From Pyropia yezoensis (taxonomy: Eukaryota; Rhodophyta; Bangiophyceae; Bangiales; Bangiaceae), in the NCBI GenBank assembly GCA_009829735.1, contig CM020619.1:8732375-8796374 (forward strand): 64,000 nt of DNA. The letters are read 5' to 3'. The translations under genes and the position numbers were made by a program. Below are positions 61,317 to 64,000 of this stretch, piece by piece (within the stretch, counting starts at the first letter, position 1; every line of letters starts with the position of its first letter). The notes beneath the pieces are model-generated. The model made no database searches, was not told the DNA's origin, and saw nothing but the letters and a program-made list of their open reading frames with translations.

Positions 61317-62785
61317 TGGACGGGGGCGGGATGTGGTTCGGGGGAGATGGGCTCGGGGAGCGTGTCGACCATGCACTGGAGCAATCCTTTTCGCTTTTTG
61401 TGACTCTGCTTGAGCGCGCGTCACCCTTTTTTTCCGTTCGCGTGCCGTCGTTCTTGTGCGAGCTCCGCCCTGGGCTTACGCGGTAGCGCACATCCCGCCG
61501 GGGCGGGGGATGTACTTCCACCGCGCTCTGCAGTGGCACAACGAGGCATCACCGCCAGCAGAAGCGACGCGCGGTTGCCGCCACGCCGCGAGCGCGCGGT
61601 ACCGCCACCTAAACAGCGAGAGGGAATGCGCCCGCTTCCCCTGCGGCTGGGCATGCGGCTTGCGGTGGCCAGGCGCTGTCGCTCGCTTGCTGCGATGACC
61701 CCCTCCTGGAAGGGGATGTGGGGGGCGGCGCAGCGCCACGGTACTCCCCGGCGTAGGCAGCTACGCATGCAGGGACGGGGGGCGGGCCCCTTCCCCCCCC
61801 TCCCCCCCCGCCTATGTCCTTCACCCGGCTCTCGCGTCGACCCCGATGGTGGCGTTCTTCGAGGGGCCGTCCGTGAGCACTGACGAAGCTCGCCCACACG
61901 AGAAAGGGCACCGTCGCATACTTCTCGTGGGAGCGGAGGTTGTGGGCGTGGCGACTCTGCCCAGACGCCGAGCGCTGGACGGCCGGAAAATCCCGTCCTT
62001 GACTCCGTACTACTACACCCCACTGATACTACCCCGCATTTCCCCTCCGCCTTTCCCCTCCGCCTCTGCTGCCGTCCAAGCCCCGTCGGCCTGCCCACCT
62101 CGCTGCCCTGCGGGCTCGCCCCGTGGCGGTTCTGGTTCAATACCGGTACGACCCGCGGGGCAGGCTGGCCGCTGTTGGCCGAGGTGGAAACTTTCAAATT
62201 TAATGACAAGCCAACAAGCTCCACTGTCGCGCGTTCGAGTTGCCATATGCTGTCGCCAACCCCCTCGTCTTCCCTGCCCTCGATGGTTGCACCGCCAGGG
62301 ACAGGACCTGGAACGCTTGCAGCAGCCACCGACGCGGCCGCACCCGTTGGTACGCTAGCGGCTGTGGCCCCATGCGGGACTGCTGCAGTTGTTCCAGAGC
62401 CTGTCGCCAGACGCCGCGGCCCGGCGGGGGGAGGAGAACCCGCCGAGGAGCCTCTCCCCCTGGTTGGGAGCTCTCCTGATGGGGCGGGGGGACAGGGGGC
62501 CTGGCGGCGGCGGGGGTGCTCGTCGTGGTGGAATGCTTTGCGGACCGACCGATCGTGCCTGTATTTTCTTGTGCCACACGCGTATGTAGGAAGGGAACAG
62601 GTTTGAGGAACGAAAGGGACAGGTCGACAAACGCCGACCGAAGCCGGGGGGCGGGTTCCGTTCGACGGGGGGCGAGCTCCACCCAGCGGGGGGTGGGCTC
62701 CTTCGGGCGGGGTGGCTGGGGAGCAGGGGGGGTACGATAGTTTGAGTCGAGGATATAAGTGGACTGAACGAACAGGGGGTCTCAA
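61317..62785. other. Intergenic region, no gene supported
   Basis: Open frames cross this stretch on both strands (the longest on the minus strand, 61421-63286), but their translations are Arg/Pro/Gly-rich and of uniform low information. No start, domain or clear codon bias supports them. Confidence 0.4.
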
Positions 62786-62993
62786 CGCGCTCATCCTCTC
62801 CAACCACCCCAACGGCGCGTCGCTTGACGTGCAGGCGGTCAAGGCGCTCCGTACCGCCGGCGCACTCATGATCATGGACCGCCCCCTCGCGTGGGTCTCC
62901 TCCGCCTGCAACGGGTCCGCGCCGGCGCCGGTCGTACCCGCGCCAGTGCCAGGCCCCAAGGGCCAAAGCCCCAACCCGGCGACGATGGTGTGA
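62786..62993 (+). pseudogene. Coding-looking fragment of an unknown protein
   Basis: The frame GGLNALILSNHPNGASLDVQ, then AVKALRTAGALMIMDRPLAW, ends in an Ala/Pro tail with TGA at 62991-62993. It has about 88 percent G/C at third positions, as in real genes of this window, while the sequence before it is unrelated and non-coding. An ACGAACAG just before it could be a splice acceptor, so it is either a last exon or a gene fragment. I do not recognise the protein. Confidence 0.35.
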
Positions 62994-64000
62994 ACGCCCT
63001 CCCCTCCCGGCTCTCGGAGCCGTGGCGGCGCCAAGCGCTCACGGCCTGCTACTGACGGCTGCCGGGTGGTAAAACGTCGTGTCGCCTCAGAGGCCGACGG
63101 GGATGTGGCCACGTAGTTGAAGGGGCGAGTGGTGGCGGCAGCGGCGGCAGCGTCGGCTGGGGCGGGAGGAGGGGGGATGCTGGCAGGGGGGGGTGGGGTG
63201 GGCCGCGGGGCTGCCTGCCCTTGTTCCCTTTCCATTGCATCTGCTCCCCCTGCCCCCGTCTTGTTCGTGTTTACATATATTCCCATGTCTTTTGTTCTCT
63301 TTTTTTTTTGTATGTTTGCCCGAGGGTGACGTCAACTGCGATGAGGGTAGCTCCCCCGGGAGGCTGGGGGGGCGAGTGGTTGGGAGCACCCCCCGGGTTG
63401 CTGAGCGAAGGGCGGGGGAGGTATCGGGGGGCGACCAAACGGAGGGACCAGGACCTACAAAGCTGCGCGGCGAGAAGCGGAAGTCACGTCGACATTTCTT
63501 CACCAGAGATACGATTGGCAGCGGCCGCGGGGCAGGCGTGGGGAAGGGGAGACACAGCGGCCGTGGCGCGCCTCTCCGGTTCCGCCACACCCGCCTGCTG
63601 TCGGGCTCACGGCGGACCCTTGGGCGCAGCAAATGACTGGCAGTCGGCACGAGGTGCTTCGCGTGCAAGTGGTGGTGCAACTGGCGGTCGTGTGGTAAGG
63701 GTTTACACAAATTCACCCGCACTCCGCCGATCGCAGATACGTAGTGTGCAGAGCTGGTCACGACCCCGCCCTCTCGCGGACTCTCCCGCGCGGCCACGCG
63801 GTTCACGGCCAACAGGCAATGGCCGCACCCATCCGCTACTTGTACGTCGCCGGGCCGTCGCATTGCTGGGGCAGGTAAGGCCTGAGGCGTTGTCCCACGC
63901 CACCTCCCTCCCCCCCGCCCGGTCCGTCCCGCCACCTCTGGCTTGCAGGGTCGCCCTCTGGCCGCCACCCCCCCACCGCCTCCCTCCCCCCCCCCCTCGC
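62994..64000. other. Right end of window, no gene supported
   Basis: Mixed GC-rich sequence with a T10 tract near 63300. Frames on both strands (for example minus 63087-63968) lack recognisable domains. Confidence 0.4.

Noticed and set aside
61421-63286. 621-codon minus-strand frame
   Set aside because: Low-information Pro/Arg/Ser/Gly translation, starts in an AT-rich patch, no domain; the opposite strand contains the only stretch with real codon bias (62786-62993).

Overview
This window looks like nuclear DNA of a GC-rich, intron-poor photosynthetic eukaryote. A bangiophyte red alga (Porphyra/Pyropia type) fits best. The reasons are: very high third-position GC in real genes; almost no introns (only two convincing ones, 214 and 315 bp, both opening with GTACG); long Ala/Gly/Pro-rich inserts in conserved proteins; a plastid-type ATP/ADP translocase with a presequence; a plastid-style GIY-YIG protein; a plant-like cryptochrome; and ordinary eukaryotic housekeeping genes (beta-COP, LST8, GLE1, CEBPZ/Noc1). 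The species assignment is inference.

Layout. At 1-953 is the 3' part of a gamma-glutamylcyclotransferase-like gene. At about 1665-7815 is a large head-to-head inverted duplication carrying two near-identical genes for a signal-peptide-bearing helical repeat protein of unknown function; the right copy has one extra 195-bp unit. At 9554-10591 is an acyl-protein-thioesterase-type alpha/beta hydrolase with a signal peptide. At 11030-11584 is a probable gene relic. At 12891-17597 is a two-exon gene for a large protein that looks like a degenerate SF2 helicase. It converges on CEBPZ/Noc1 (17742-20897, minus). CEBPZ in turn diverges from the plastid ATP/ADP translocase (21817-24061, two exons). A SAM-carrier-like mitochondrial carrier family gene follows on the minus strand (24881-26182), then an open pogo/CENP-B-type transposase (28347-30254).

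From 32937 come a GIY-YIG protein with a membrane tail, GLE1 (35181-37455, reading frame broken at two G/C homopolymers), a CBM48 protein (to 40163, 5' end lost in an extreme poly-C block), and on the minus strand a polyQ/low-complexity regulator-like protein (41724-45050). The regulator-like protein is overlapped by, and perhaps continuous with, a giant cryptochrome (44936-50725). The end of the window has a secreted JmjC-like cupin whose iron ligands are not evident (minus), divergent from beta-COP, then LST8 (TOR complex), and a last 2.7 kb with only one coding-looking fragment.

The genes form no operon or dedicated pathway; most are separate housekeeping loci. The themes that cut across the window are (i) frame changes in otherwise clear genes that fall at runs of 14-36 G or C, (ii) massive low-complexity inserts in conserved domains (cryptochrome, LST8, CEBPZ, carrier), and (iii) the inverted duplication with a homogenised core. 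The most interesting candidates are the inverted-repeat secreted protein pair, the possible cryptochrome-polyQ fusion, the pseudo-helicase and the degenerate JmjC protein.
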